Below are positions 10,307 to 21,334 of a DNA stretch of 64,000 nt, one piece after another (within the stretch, counting starts at the first letter, position 1; each line of letters starts with the position of its first letter). The DNA comes from Sepiola atlantica (Eukaryota; Mollusca; Cephalopoda; Sepiida; Sepiolidae). The stretch is taken from contig OY744516.1 in assembly GCA_963556195.1 (NCBI GenBank), forward strand, positions 31,229,293-31,293,292, written 5' to 3'. A model generated the notes under the pieces. That model was not told where the DNA came from and did no database searches. It was given only the letters and a program-made list of their open reading frames with translations. The translations under genes were made by a program, and so were the position numbers.

Positions 10307-10309
<3 letters not shown>

Positions 10310-11040
10310 GAGGAGGTAATGACTGGGAGGATGATATGACGAACGAACATTACCCTCTAAGCAGGAGTTAAATTCCTCGGATGATATCATGACAACAGAA
10401 TAGATAGTAAACTACCCCCCACACACAAAAGGCACGAACGTATACTATACTGCCTCCCCCCCCCCCCGAAGAGGAGGCAATACCTGGGAGGAATGTATCA
10501 CTACAGAGAATTAAATAAGCATAATCCGTTTTAACGTTAATATAGTTAGAATAGGTGGGAAAAACCTTTGAATTTCTTTATTTAGATAACATTAAACACC
10601 ATGGCAAGTTTCATTGTTCAGGTGAAACGCCTAAATGGAAATTGTCTGGAAAAATATAATCGCCATCTTTATAAAAAAAAGATGAATATGCTAGCTAAGG
10701 AAAAATTATATAATCTTTCATAATGTTCATGTTAAAAAGACATGTTTATTATAAACTTGTGTTATCGTTCTTGCTTTGAATATACTACACTGACTATTCC
10801 TGACAGAGGATAATATCATGATTAACGAACACCACTTCCCTCCACACAAAAAGGAGGAAGTAATTCCTGCGAGGACGCTTTTAGAAGAACAGAACCGATG
10901 CTACATTACCCCCTTAAAAGATATTCTGAGTAAATCGAGTTTTTTGGGGGGTAGGGGGGCATTCTGGGAGGATTTCCCCGTACACCCCTTTAAAACGGAG
11001 AAGGTAATTCCTGGGAGGGCAATCTTATGACAACGGAACC
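10307..11040 (-). repeat. cluster of SINE-head-like GGGAGG motifs
   Basis: Variants of the minus-strand motif CCTCCCAGGAATTACCTCC recur near 10311, 10470, 10850, 10965 and 11000, several followed by TATGAC or GAACCGAT. They resemble the CCTCCCAGGC...GGGGAGG start of the SINE body but lack its remainder. They may be fragments or a second family. Confidence 0.4.
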
Positions 11041-11121
11041 GATATTCCAATTAATTAATTGTTTTGTTTTCTTTTAATTTAAAAATGCCTAGTCACAAAA
11101 CAATATTTTTGATGATTCCGT

Positions 11122-11162
11122 GACCTTTTGGCTAAGATCAAGGTGTAGTATCTGTTCTCGAC
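11122..11162 (+). pseudogene. U2 snRNA 5' fragment, plus strand
   Basis: GACCTTTTGGCTAAGATCAA followed by GGTGTAGTATCTGTTCTCG is a close match to U2 nucleotides of about 10-45. No SINE body was recognised after it. Either a truncated U2 retropseudogene or a bare SINE head. Confidence 0.8.
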
Positions 11163-11567
11163 ATCTCAACGATATTTATCATCTTACTAAATTATCTCCC
11201 TTGAAAATCAAATTTTAAAATAGTTTTTAAACGCTATCATTTTTTAATAAACTCTTTTTATTTAATTTTATTTATAATTATAATAATATCACTATTAATA
11301 AAAACGATTGCGTATGTAGAAGAACATTTGACAATACAGATTAGAAAATGGTACATTACAGAATATTAATTTATTAAAAACTAAAAAGAAATGACTATGC
11401 AAATGAACAATATCGAGATTTGTTTGAGATAGTTGCAGATGTCTATATATACGGTATTTCAATATATTCTTATATCATTAGAATCAAATATGCCTAACCG
11501 GTTTTAATGTTAATGTAGTTAGGATAGATAAAAAAACATTCGCATTTATTCATTTAGATATATATAT

Positions 11568-11578
<11 letters not shown>
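11163..11578. other. no gene seen
   Basis: AT-rich sequence leading into CA and TA dinucleotides. Confidence 0.5.

Positions 11579-11641
<63 letters not shown>
11579..11641. repeat. (TA)n microsatellite
   Basis: Pure TA tract preceded by a short CA run. Confidence 0.95.
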
Positions 11642-11644
<3 letters not shown>

Positions 11645-11647
11645 AGT

Positions 11648-11740
11648 AATTTATGAGAATAAAGATTGTAAAAATGCAATATCTATTGCGTCATCAGTTG
11701 CTGAATACAAGGTGTTTCAAATAATAGAAATGTATTTTTT
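11648..11740 (+). repeat. repeat shared with 42178-42256, next to (TA)n
   Basis: GAGAATAAA.ATTGT, ATCTATT..GTCATCAGTTG and CAAGG.GTTTCAAATAA blocks align with 42178-42256. Both copies abut a (TA)n tract, though on opposite sides. Confidence 0.6.
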
Positions 11741-11841
11741 CCTTAAGTCACGTCTTTTCAAAGAATGAAATCTTATCATCAAGGGAATAGAGAGATAAGT
11801 TGGTAGGGTAATTACCAAAATTCATAATTTGAAAAGATATA

Positions 11842-11968
11842 CAGGGGGATTCATAAGTCACTTAGCTATTTATTTTTGAAATTCTAAAGTTAAAAAATAC
11901 GGTAATACAAAACAGAAATGTAAATGACATTTCAAATAGCTAAGTGAAGTGACTCATGAATCACCCTG
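11842..11968. mobile_element. mariner-like MITE with TA target duplication
   Basis: About 127 bp bounded by inverted ends CAGGGGGATTCATAAGTCAC and CAGGGTGATTCATGAGTCAC, both continuing into CTTAGCTATTT. It is flanked by TA on each side (11840-11841 and 11969-11970). CAGGG ends, TA duplication and the AAGTCAC motif resemble Tc1/mariner non-autonomous elements. It has no transposase. Confidence 0.75.
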
Positions 11969-11970
11969 TA

Positions 11971-12551
11971 AATATACTATAAGATAAATACAAATATAAA
12001 AAGTATAGAAAATGTCCAATGCAAAGAGAAGAGGTTGAAATATATTAAAACGTTCACCGTTGAAGGCGTCATGAAAATTGTAGCAGCAGGTTCAAAAGCG
12101 AAAAATCCATGAAAGGTTGGTGTAAAAGATTGTAAAATCCGTAAAATTTTTGAGCTGTCAAAACAACGGCTCAAGTAATCCGGTTAGCAGAGGTTGCAAT
12201 GTAAACGTTTAAGGTGTAGGTTGTGTATTAAAAGCCATTTGTAGGACTCCCATGAGGTTTTCCAGATATATGTTTTATGGAGTTAAATTCAAAGAAAGAT
12301 AATATGAAGTAGTTTTTATCCAGGCAAAAAGTTGGTAAAAACTAGCGTCTCTAGAGAAATCGAAAAGTTGACTAATTCAAATTCCAATTCAAACAAGTTA
12401 CGTTTAAAGAAGTTGGGATAGCAAAGAGGGAATAGTGCGAGGGATTAGACGATTGATGTAAAAAAGGTTGGGTGGGTGGCGCTTAGATACAGGACAGTTT
12501 CAGATATAAAAATTTATTTTAAAGTAGGAAGTGATTAAGTAGGATTATAAA

Positions 12552-12555
<4 letters not shown>
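11971..12555. other. no gene seen
   Basis: Unremarkable sequence with no recognised repeat. Confidence 0.5.

Positions 12556-12608
<53 letters not shown>
12556..12608. repeat. (TA)n microsatellite
   Basis: Pure TA tract at the outer edge of the terminal region of PLE B. Confidence 0.95.
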
Positions 12609-12614
<6 letters not shown>

Positions 12615-12820
12615 GTATATTTAGGCAGCAAGTCATTATCTAAGCGAGCGTTGTTGAACCACGGAACTTTCGCGTTTGTATATTTTCCTCGTGAGGTTCT
12701 CAAACCGTCGAGCCATCTTTCTGGTTTCAGGTGGCAATCCGTATAGTACTTCGCCGATAGTTTTTAATTCGGCCATTTTCTCGAGCGCTTTCGACTTTCG
12801 TAGTCGTCTTCAGGATAAAA
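12609..12820 (+). mobile_element. terminal region of PLE B
   Basis: It starts at a (TA)n tract and contains TTTCTGGTTTCAGGTGGC and TCGAGCGCTTTCGACTTTCG before the RT remnant. The layout, including GCGAGCG, the gap and the CGCTTTCGA motif, parallels 35620-35795. On the minus strand 12788-12813 reads CTGAAGA, a GAC/GTC stem, then GAAA, a weak hammerhead-like core. Confidence 0.5.
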
Positions 12821-12892
12821 AAACAAACAAAACCCTAATCCTATCGTAAAACCAGACCGCACAAAGGCTAAGGATTTGTAGTGTAAAACTTT

Positions 12893-13575
12893 CAAGATTA
12901 CTTGATGAAATGATAGTTATCTTGAATGACACGAAAAAACTCGTCAAGTTCGGCCCTGTCAGCACCCATGATGCAACAGCTTCCTTGAAAACCAAGTTCC
13001 TAAATAAATTGGTTAAATGGGTAAAAGCGGTGTACTCTATTCTGATATAGCTAGTGAGATTAGACCCTCCGGCGTTATGTGCTCTTATGATATTAGTAAC
13101 CTATTTACTTGTGTCTCTATTTTGGAAACAATAGATATATGTGCCGATTTTTTATATCGTAGCCATTTATCGCTCCCTTCTATTCCTGAGATCACATTCG
13201 TTAAGCCAATGAAATTTGCCACTGCATCTGTTGAATTCAGTTTTAACGATGTAATGTATAGGCAAATAGATGGTGTTTCCATCGGCTCAGTTTTGGTACC
13301 AACGATGGCGAACATTTTTGTATGTTTCCATGAAAAAGAATTACTATCTGAACCCATGAAACTGTTCGTCTACTTTCGATATGTAGACGACACCTTTTGA
13401 CTCTTCAATAATCAAACAGATGCAAATACATTCTTCTCTTTATTGAACAAAATGCATCCCACATTAACGTAGACATACGAAGGAGGGTGTAATTCGTCTC
13501 TAGCTTTCCTTGATGTATTGGTAACAAAAACTCAATCCTGTTACCTTACATCAATTTACCGTAAACCTACGTAAA
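12893..13575 (+). mobile_element. Penelope-like element B: broken reverse transcriptase
   Basis: Reading starts LLDEMIVILNDTKKLVKFGP near 12899 and shifts frame near 13020 into VLYSDIASEIRPSG. After an internal deletion it continues YDISNLFTCVSILETIDIC (motif A), FSFNDVMYRQIDGVSIGS (motif B), ANIFVCFHEKELL and FRYVDDTF (motif C, codons near 13376-13399). A stop follows at once. Beyond it LFNNQTDANTFFSLLNKMHP and SLAFLDVLVTKT with YRKP are still readable to about 13575. Two shifts or stops, the missing finger region and the lost GIY-YIG part make it dead. The Q-DGV-GS and YVDD motifs with FLDV-YRKP spacing fit Penelope/Poseidon-like RTs; they differ from PLE A, so at least two PLE lineages are present. 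Confidence 0.85.
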
Positions 13576-13683
13576 TCATTTATTTATTTTGGCTGCGATA
13601 CGTTTGAACAGAAAGCACTCTGCATAAATGCTAAGTGGGAATAATTTCCCCTCACCAATGTGATTCCTCCCAGATGGGGAGCG

Positions 13684-13701
13684 ACACACACACACACACA
13701 T

Positions 13702-13786
<85 letters not shown>
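13684..13786. repeat. (CA)n(TA)n compound microsatellite
   Basis: CA run to about 13723, then TA. It borders the left arm of an inverted repeat. Confidence 0.95.
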
Positions 13787-13788
<2 letters not shown>

Positions 13789-13810
13789 CATCATCTTCTC
13801 TTGCAGGCAG

Positions 13811-13948
13811 ATATTGTTGAATATAAGAGACAACTCCTGTCTAGATATATTTTGGTAGATCCTTTCAATTGTCCGAATCAGCATCTTAGTTTCGGACTAT
13901 TGAAAGGATCTACCAAAAGATATCTAGACATGAGTTGTCTCTTATATT

Positions 13949-13957
<9 letters not shown>
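13811..13957. repeat. 67-bp inverted repeat between (TA)n tracts
   Basis: Arms 13811-13877 and 13891-13957 match at 64 of 67 positions around a 13-nt loop. The right arm runs straight into the next (TA)n tract. Confidence 0.9.

Positions 13958-14015
<58 letters not shown>
13952..14015. repeat. (TA)n microsatellite
   Basis: Pure TA tract joined to the preceding inverted repeat. Confidence 0.95.
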
Positions 14016-14018
<3 letters not shown>

Positions 14019-15254
14019 GCTCTCCGTTCAAAAGTACTGTAGGCAAAAAAACAAATATTATTTCAATAAATAAAACAAATATGCTCATTCTTTCTTTATT
14101 CATTTATTTAAAATTGTAGCAATTGTTTATTTAACAATAAATATTATCTGTCTTTTTACCGTAAAACTAATTGTCATCTTCAACTTAATATCTCTTTATA
14201 AATGTGTTTTCTATTTTAGTCGACGGGGCGAAAAAAATTGATTTTGGAACTATTCATTTTAAATGGGTAAAGTCGGAATTACTTACCTTAACGACATCAT
14301 CATATTTACTAATCAGACGATCTCATTGTTTATGTGTACCAAAAGTGACGTACGTACGAACATGAAGTGGCTGTGCGCATGTATTTAATTGTGTCGTTTA
14401 TCTCAATTGCAGTAATATTAAACCTTTCTTTCATATACAAAATACAAGAACTTCAGACCGGTAATATATTCAGCATATACACGCGATATACGTACTAGGC
14501 ATACAATTTGCATATTCATTTACAAAATGACATATCATTAATTCATCATTCGTTATTAGTGTTTTCTAATCCAATTACTATTTTCATTTTATTATTAAAC
14601 AGTTTTACTTCCACATATATTTTACATCGTGAATAAAAAAAAATAGTTTTTTGAGTTAGAAGCTTTTTCAGATAAACTTATTTCTGAGGAATGCGATTTG
14701 GGTAAATAAAATACCTCAACAAAATGACGCATATATAAATGCACAGAAACCACGGCCATGTGAACAACAAAATTATGAAATTTGCAAATTTCATAAGTAA
14801 AGTTTTTTTTTACTTTTCTAGTTGTTTTTTTTTTCTCATTATATCGCGGTCGACCATAAACGGCAAATAATTCAATTCAAGGTTAGGACCAGGTGCTTCT
14901 TGAATTATTCTACTTTCCTGGGCAACGCCGGTTTTGCTAGTGAGTAATAAAATGTACTCACCTTGCAAAAGTTTAACGGTTTTATCCGATCGTCAAAAGT
15001 GTCGATTTATGTGTAATTTGGTATCAAGCAAATGAACACCAGGGAGTTATCTACCCATATTTTTTTTTAATTATTTTTTTAAATTTTACATATTGTTTAG
15101 TTTTGCTTAGTATTTTTCTTTAAATTTTATTCGAAAATTTTTTTCATTCTACAATTTTTATTTATTTACCTTTGTTTTATATATTAATTGTTAATTTTTG
15201 TTCACGTTGTTTTATATTTAATATTTTTCTTCTTCTTTCGTGTGAATCAGATGA
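14016..15254. other. no gene seen
   Basis: AT-rich sequence. No coding similarity or repeat relationship inside the window was found. Confidence 0.5.
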
Positions 15255-15395
15255 TTCTGGTGTTGGCATTAGTTTCCCCGATGCTTTTCTAGTTATAAAT
15301 CTTTCTGGAAAGACATCCCTACGTGAAAGTGGTACTGTGGAACCGACTGGACTCGAACTTGGAACACCAGTTAACCACTGTCACCTCCCTTAATA
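15255..15395 (-). mobile_element. tRNA-Leu-like SINE, copy 2
   Basis: On the minus strand: GGGAGGTGACAGTGGTTAAC (A-box), then AAGTTCGAGTCCAGTCG (B-box). The family tail follows: CACTTTCACGTAGGGATGT and AGAATCATCTGAT. Head and tail match the copy at 18410-18630. Confidence 0.8.
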
Positions 15396-15420
15396 TTTAT
15401 TGTTAATTATTAAGATAATT

Positions 15421-15560
15421 TTTTTTTTTTTTTTTTTTTTTTTCATTTTTATATATTTCTTCTTTATTTTTTCTTTCGTTTTATATTTTTTCCCCTCATT
15501 TTCTCTCGTTTTCTTTTCTTTCATTTAATCTTATTTTTTCTTTCTCTTTTCCCTTTTTCT
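15421..15560. repeat. poly-T and TTTC-rich tract
   Basis: A 23-nt T run followed by pyrimidine-rich sequence on the plus strand, upstream of the minus-strand SINE. Confidence 0.8.
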
Positions 15561-16157
15561 GTACTTTTATTCTTCCCTTCACCCTATCATAGGGTTAGAA
15601 TATCTTTCCCCTCACATCGTCAAACAAAACGCGTTCCATTATTCCAAACAGTCAAACCTTATGCAATGGAGACAAATAAAGCCATTGTGTGGCCATTCTT
15701 GACTCTGGTCAGGCGGACACTTCCTGCCCTGTTTGATCAGCGACAGATACTCGAATCGACCAGCACGCTGACCGGTTTAACGAATCCGATGTCTGACTGT
15801 ATCAACACCCACGTGGGAAACCAACCGGCTTACCAACGACACCCGCATACCCAACTCGTGTGCAGGCGATCGTGTTCCCCTCTATAGATATATCATAAAT
15901 CAGCATCCCATGTCAAAATCTGTCACTCTTGAAAAGAAAAAAAGAAGAAAACGATGCCTTTGCAAACTATGAGCAGGCATGAACAACCCTTTTCCTTTTG
16001 TTGTTCAAAGTGTCCCGATTTTTTTCACTACGGAAGATCATGAGTGCAAGTATCTGATTTGGAAAAAGATAAAAACTTGAATATTAAATTCCGCCAACAC
16101 TGTTTGATAACACTACGCGATTATCACGTATAATTACAGTCATTGAATTATTAAGAG
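15561..16157. other. no gene seen
   Basis: A short open frame at 15666-15887 has no recognisable similarity. Confidence 0.5.
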
Positions 16158-16370
16158 TCCCTATTTGCTTGCCTCCCCACAAGTGCCAAGTTTGATACAT
16201 GATCGGTTTCTAATTTGGAGAAAATCCAGCTCCCCCATAAGAAGCACTCTGAATTGGTACACAAATAAAAATTGCGTCAGTCTAGAAGGGCTTCATCTTC
16301 AGTGACCAATTACAAAAAAGATCCAATATAGTATCACAACAGATACTACACTTTGATCTCAGCCAGAAGG
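16158..16370 (-). mobile_element. U2-headed SINE, diverged copy 3
   Basis: Minus strand: CCTTCTGGCTGAGATCAAAG and TGTAGTATCTGTT (U2 head, 16338-16370). The body then has CAATTTTTATTTGTG, CAGAGTGCTTC, GGGGGAGCTGGATTTTC, AAACCGAT and an end in CTTGTGGGGAGGCAAGCAAA. It aligns from head to end with 51216-51418 on the other strand. It belongs to the same superfamily as copy 1, in which GAGTGCTC and CTTGTGGGAG occur in the same order. Confidence 0.8.
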
Positions 16371-16747
16371 AATCGTTATGAGACTTGTAATCGCTTTCTT
16401 TCGTTAGTGTCCTGGGTTAATATGCAGTTTTATTTCTCTTGAATGTTTGGAGAGTTGCAGATTAACTCTGAGAAACGTTGAAAAACAACAGCGAATGACG
16501 TTGGCTAATGTTATTGTTCTGACTAGTATACCCACAATGAATACGACATTAATAAGTAATGAAGGTTAGTCGAAAAACTTAATAGTTATAACCCTTCGTC
16601 ACCGGCTTTCCTAAACTGTTTTGAGTGTGAGAAAGAAAGAAACTGTTATTCACGATGTCCTATTGACATTATATCTTAAAACTTAGATCTACATATGTTC
16701 CATCACAGATGTTGAGCACTCTCTCGAACTAATTCACACACATAAGT
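16371..16747. other. no gene seen
   Basis: Unremarkable sequence. Confidence 0.5.
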
Positions 16748-16748
16748 G

Positions 16749-16784
<36 letters not shown>

Positions 16785-16808
16785 CATGCTATATATATAT
16801 AATACATG

Positions 16809-16861
<53 letters not shown>
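16748..16861. repeat. (TA)n tracts with ATACATGCT interruptions
   Basis: TA runs at about 16748-16774, 16790-16801 and 16812-16861. The unit ACATGCTATATATATA occurs twice. Confidence 0.9.
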
Positions 16862-16864
<3 letters not shown>

Positions 16865-17884
16865 CAAGTTAGTTGAAAAAAACCAATAAGCTGCTCGATC
16901 GTAGGTTCTACAAGATCTAGTATAAAGTATTTTATTTGAAAATTATGCATTACGTGTGCATGTTTGTATGTTTTTATGTCTAGAAAAGGCTTTCTAGATA
17001 CTCAACACACCATAAAGTTGAAATTTTCCGAATCTCCAGCTTTCGGATCCATAATATCGAAAATTTGAAAAAAAAAAACATCGATTTATTCGTGCTGAAT
17101 TGATACGGAATTTTGCGGGGTTGGAGAGATACCAAATTTCATCGTTTTCCCCCACATGTTCACCGATCCCCGATTTCTAACCGTTCAAGTGACCTATTTT
17201 TCATCATTTTTTGTACTCTGCCCGTTTGGGCCTTTGGATACCGACAAAGTACCACGACCTCAAAGTTGATGGTTCGATCTCCACCGACTATGGATCCTGC
17301 TGATTTTACCTATCATAGCGGTAATCATCAGTACATGTTAAACGATTTTGCAGTCAAACGGGACACGTGACTAGAAAAATTAAAAATTAAATAAACAGAT
17401 GAACCTTAAATGTACAGATAAAAAACAAACATGGATGGACCTATGATTGCGATTTTCAAACGTGTGAAAGTTTTACGAAATTTTAGTTTGCGCCATAATG
17501 TTATTCATAATGTTGCTACTGTTAAAAGATACTCTATATAATTGTCCTGACAATATTGTGAGTAAGGTCACACAAATTATGACTAAAAAAGTTGAATTGT
17601 TACTGCTGAAACTATGTTCGTATCAAGTTGACACTCCGAAAATCTAGAGAGGTAATCTTAAGTAATGACTTAGACATATAAGCGAAATAAACACTATACC
17701 GCCCCAACCTGCACATCCGATTGACACTATAACACCTGGAGAAGTAACCCCTTCGACTGATTCTGAACTAGTGACTGTGATTGACACGATTTCGTCTCAC
17801 GCCACGTCTCGGCCAATCAAAACAACAACTTGGTGTCCGGACTCAGCCAATTAGAGAAAGTAATCCGAAGACTAGTGTTGAGGC
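16862..17884. other. no gene seen
   Basis: GGTTCGATCTCC near 17271 is B-box-like, but no clear SINE could be delimited around it. Confidence 0.4.
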
Positions 17885-17995
17885 GATTAATCGGAATCGG
17901 AATTGGGAATCGGAAAAATCGTAACATTTTTGGTTATCGGAATCGGTATCGGACTTGGAAAATGAAAGCGTATTTTCCGATTCCAATAAACGATT
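17885..17995. repeat. degenerate ATCGGA-unit repeat, cluster 1
   Basis: Repeated AATCGGAATCGGAATTGGGA-type units. Similar clusters are at 18330-18415 and 19475-19545. Confidence 0.7.
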
Positions 17996-18329
17996 CTTTT
18001 AATTAATTTTCTATTAATTAATTTTCTATTGTTAGTACTGATGGTAACATGATGAATTGAAACTACCAGTAAAACTAAAAATGATGGATCATAATAACGG
18101 ATTTATGTAAATCATTGCACTGGATAAATAAGAAAAAATGACACAAGTGAAAATATAGATGAAAATTTCACAATAAATGTATTACAATCTTGTATACAAT
18201 AAATAAAGGGAAACCATTAAGAAGTTTGGCAAATTATAAAGAAAAATATATCTACATTTAAAGGTAAATAAGGACTCCCCGCTCTCCCCCTCCCGAGGAA
18301 ATGAAATTCTACCTTTTTAGGCTATTTTC

Positions 18330-18415
18330 TAATCAGAATCGGAATCTGTAATATAATCGGAATTGGGAATTTAGAACGGAATCGGTAATTGTATCGGAAT
18401 CGGAAAAATATCGGA
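18330..18415. repeat. degenerate ATCGGA-unit repeat, cluster 2
   Basis: Contains AATCGGAATTGGGAATTTAG and ATCGGAATCGGAAAAATATC. It abuts the tail of a tRNA-like SINE. Confidence 0.7.
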
Positions 18416-18630
18416 TTTATCATATAGTAAAAAGTAAATTCGTATGAATCAGAATGGTACAACTTTGTTGACTGGTTTGATTCTGTTGTCGGCATTCTTG
18501 CAGGAGGCACCACATAATGGTTACCAACATTCCTAAGTGAAAGTGATATTATGGAATCGACTGGATTCGAACTTAGCACACCCAGGTCGTCAGTACGCGT
18601 CTTTATCCACTTAACCACCGCCCCCTCCCT
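18410..18630 (-). mobile_element. tRNA-Leu-like SINE, copy 3 (most complete)
   Basis: Minus strand: AGGGAGGGGGCGGTGGTTAA (A-box) and GTGGATAAAGACGCGTACTG. Next come CTAAGTTCGAATCCAGTCG (B-box) and the family tail CACTTTCACTTAGGAATGTT. The head retains a Leu/Ser-type long form. This is the best consensus source for the family. Confidence 0.8.
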
Positions 18631-19270
18631 GGAATTGTCACATGACTACTCAATACCAAATACTATAAAAATCAGCCTTATTTCGCTGTCAGGAAAATGT
18701 CCTGGTGTCTAGTCTAACGCGTCTCTCCAACGAACAACGACTCAGGTAGCACGAGCAGTGAAACAATAACCATTCAACGCTTCTCTTCAGTGATGAACCC
18801 ATCAACAACTCCAGCTTACTCTAGCTCCAACAATATTTGCTCTAGAGACATCTGACTCAGGCTCGCCTCAGACGATAAACTGCATTTCTCGCGATAAGTT
18901 TTTTCTATGACTACAAACTATATGTGATAAATTGCCCTTCGCATGACGAACACTTCCTAACGAACGACATAGTAAGCTATTTAAGCGAGTAACAAGTAGT
19001 ATTTTGTTCACGAAATAAAACACTGATTTTTATATTACACCCGAATTGTCTCCTTCTGTTGTATTTAATGCCAATGATACTGCTAGTATCGTGCAAGTCA
19101 GATGAAGTGCATCTTCATGTAAATTCCCAACATTATGCATGCATAGCAAGACGTGCACTCGCAGAGACAGGAACATAAAATACGTGACGTTTTGTCGCTG
19201 CAGTAAAGCCGAAAAGTGTAGAAATCTAAATAAGTAAATCAAAAAAGGGAACAATTAGAAGTTTTTATAT
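18631..19270. other. no gene seen
   Basis: The segment CAATACCAAATACTATAAAA with ATCAG at about 18650 recurs near 19562 with small changes, so part of this interval is a short repeat. CTATTTAAGC and AATAAAACA near 18980-19020 look like TATA and poly-A signals, but no LTR pair was found. Confidence 0.4.

Positions 19271-19274
<4 letters not shown>

Positions 19275-19322
<48 letters not shown>
19275..19322. repeat. (TA)n microsatellite
   Basis: Pure TA tract. Confidence 0.95.
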
Positions 19323-19327
<5 letters not shown>

Positions 19328-19474
19328 GCATTTTTCGTAACGTGCTGGAATTGTGTATTAAATGTGATTTTGTAAATTATTTTGAAAATCATTGACTTTT
19401 TTATAGACAACCCTAACCCTAACTCCAACCCCTAATAATGTGGCTCTTCCGCACATTTAAAGTGGTTTAGTAAT

Positions 19475-19620
19475 AGTATCGGAATTTGGAATTTAGAACA
19501 GAATCGGTGATTGTATTGGAATCGAGGAAAATATTGTAATCGTCTCACCACTACTCAAGACCAAATACTATAAAAATCAGTCTTAACTGGTTTGGCAACC
19601 TCACACATCCAATGGTTCCG
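19475..19620. repeat. ATCGGA cluster 3 plus shared segment
   Basis: Contains ATCGGAATTTGGAATTTAGA. It is followed by the CCAAATACTATAAAAATCAG segment also seen near 18655, so the two loci share a composite repeat. Confidence 0.6.
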
Positions 19621-20059
19621 GAGATTCATATTTTTAACATTTTCAGCTATTTTACAGCTATTTTGCCGTCTATGAGAAATGTGTTACTAATCAAATATTG
19701 TTCGTTGACCTTTAATTAGTTCCTGAAGAGTTTAACCTTGGACATATGAATGCATACAAAACTACCATGAGCTACTGGAGTTGACTCCTTTTTATTTTGA
19801 TGTTTGTTTGCTAGCGTGAGCCATGGTACACTAGACAACATCTTGTCTATCTCATTAGTCGCATGGCCCTCGTTACACTATGAACTCTTAAGCTCTCCAG
19901 TAGACGGTATGGTGCACCGAATCTACCTGTGAAAGTAAACAACTTAAGCATGAATAAATTAAACCCCATTAAAAACAATTTAAAAATAGAGCATTGATTG
20001 TCTTTATTCTCTTTATAAAATTATTTATAATTATCATCATATTCGGTTTAACGTCCTAT
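19621..20059. other. no gene seen
   Basis: Unremarkable sequence. Confidence 0.5.
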
Positions 20060-20730
20060 TTAAATTCTGACATACGTTGACCGGCTTTTAGAAATGAACT
20101 TCCAAACACATCTATTTCTGTCCATGTCTTTATTTACGCCCCTTTCATTTCAAAGCAATCTTTATCACTTCTCTCTTTTCAACTGACCTTGCTACGTCAA
20201 CTATTCTGTACATCTATTTACCCAAGAACTCTCATGTATTCTTACAACGTGACCATAGCAACCAAGTCATCTGTTCCGCACACATCTTCCTATACTGTCT
20301 AGATGTGATCTTCTTCTGAGATCATCATATCTAAGCATGTCTTCCAGACTCACATTACAAACCCATCGTATAATTCTCATACATATCATTTCTCTTCATG
20401 CAACGCATGTCCTCAAATCTCACTGGCCAGGTTTTACTTCCATACATCATCACACTGTGTATACATGCCTGGTAGACACTTTACTTAGTCAAAATTTAAA
20501 ATGCTCTGCTGGTTGGTAATGACTGAAGTTTCATGAACTTACTCCATCCACTCCTAACTGTTGTACACTATCACCAGCTTCCCTGGTACTCCAATGGTAT
20601 CATCAAGTTAAGAAAACTGCTGAACTACCTCAATAGCCTCACCATCAAAATATACTTTCTCTACATATGAGTTCTCATCCGTCTTCATTGTCTTACACTT
20701 CCTGCACACAAACTGGTTATCACCTCTCAG
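20060..20730 (-). mobile_element. LINE C-terminal remnant
   Basis: On the minus strand, with many stops and shifts, peptides such as SVMMYGS-TWPVRFEDMRCMKR (codons near 20460-20390) and a short K-GRK..WTEIDVF-like end can be read. These resemble the segment after the RT domain in many non-LTR elements, where a YGSETW block precedes a basic region. No RT catalytic motif remains. Confidence 0.5.
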
Positions 20731-20843
20731 CATAATTACGTTGATACACCAGTTCTCGTTAGATCACCGAAGTTAAGCGACGTTGAGCCTGGTCAGTACC
20801 AGATGGGTGATTATTTGTTTGGGAATACCAGGCGTTGTATGTG
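20731..20843 (+). pseudogene. 5S rRNA-like sequence
   Basis: ACGTTGATACACCAGTTCTC, GATCACCGAAGTTAAGCGAC and GATGGGTGA followed by GGGAATACCAGGCGTTGTA match 5S rRNA along most of its length, including the A-box/intermediate/C-box region used by TFIIIA. About 8 nt of the 5' end and the terminal stem are lost. There are small insertions after GATGGGTGA. It directly abuts the LINE remnant at 20060-20730. Either a 5S pseudogene or the head of a 5S-derived (SINE3-type) element; no second copy is in this window. Confidence 0.8.
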
Positions 20844-21256
20844 GGAGGACGGTGACACCTTCCGGCAAATAAATTGCAAACATGAACGTTGTCATGCCCC
20901 TCGACCGGGATATACATGCGAGTGGGGGCCACTTGCGAATTGAATATTTCCTAGAAACTTCCACCTTCAGAGAAAGTCGGTACAACCCATCCACGATTAA
21001 TCATATCACCGGGACCAGAATATACCAGTAATTCGACTGCACTCATTGTATTCTCAACGCTGACAAGTACTACAAGAATTGAGTTTTTTTAGTTTTTCAT
21101 TTTGTACTCTTTTCCTTCCTTTTCTTTCACCAAAAAATGTCATATATGAAAAGAGGTGTTAGTGTAACGTTAAAACGCTACGTTATAAGATAATCGTGAG
21201 ATCACCATTTGCCCGTGAATGGAGTATTATTGCCACGTCTGCGATGATGCTCCAAC
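20844..21256. other. sequence downstream of the 5S-like unit
   Basis: The GC-richer part to about 21000 (with CACCTTCCGGCAAATAAATT) could be a SINE body, but it has no partner in the window. Confidence 0.3.
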
Positions 21257-21260
21257 CACT

Positions 21261-21313
21261 AGCCTTTCTCTCGCTCTCTCTCTCTCCCCCCCTCTCTCTC
21301 TCTCTCTCTCTCT
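21261..21313. repeat. (CT)n microsatellite
   Basis: CT tract with a short C run. Confidence 0.95.
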
Positions 21314-21334
21314 TAGACGGGGTACAAAAAGGTC

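Noticed and set aside
18950..19060. LTR of a retrovirus-like element (TATTTAA, AATAAA)
   Set aside because: No second LTR, no primer binding site and no gag/pol sequence; the signals are too short.
20731..20843. Functional 5S rRNA gene
   Set aside because: Lost 5' end, missing terminal stem and insertions within the C-box region.
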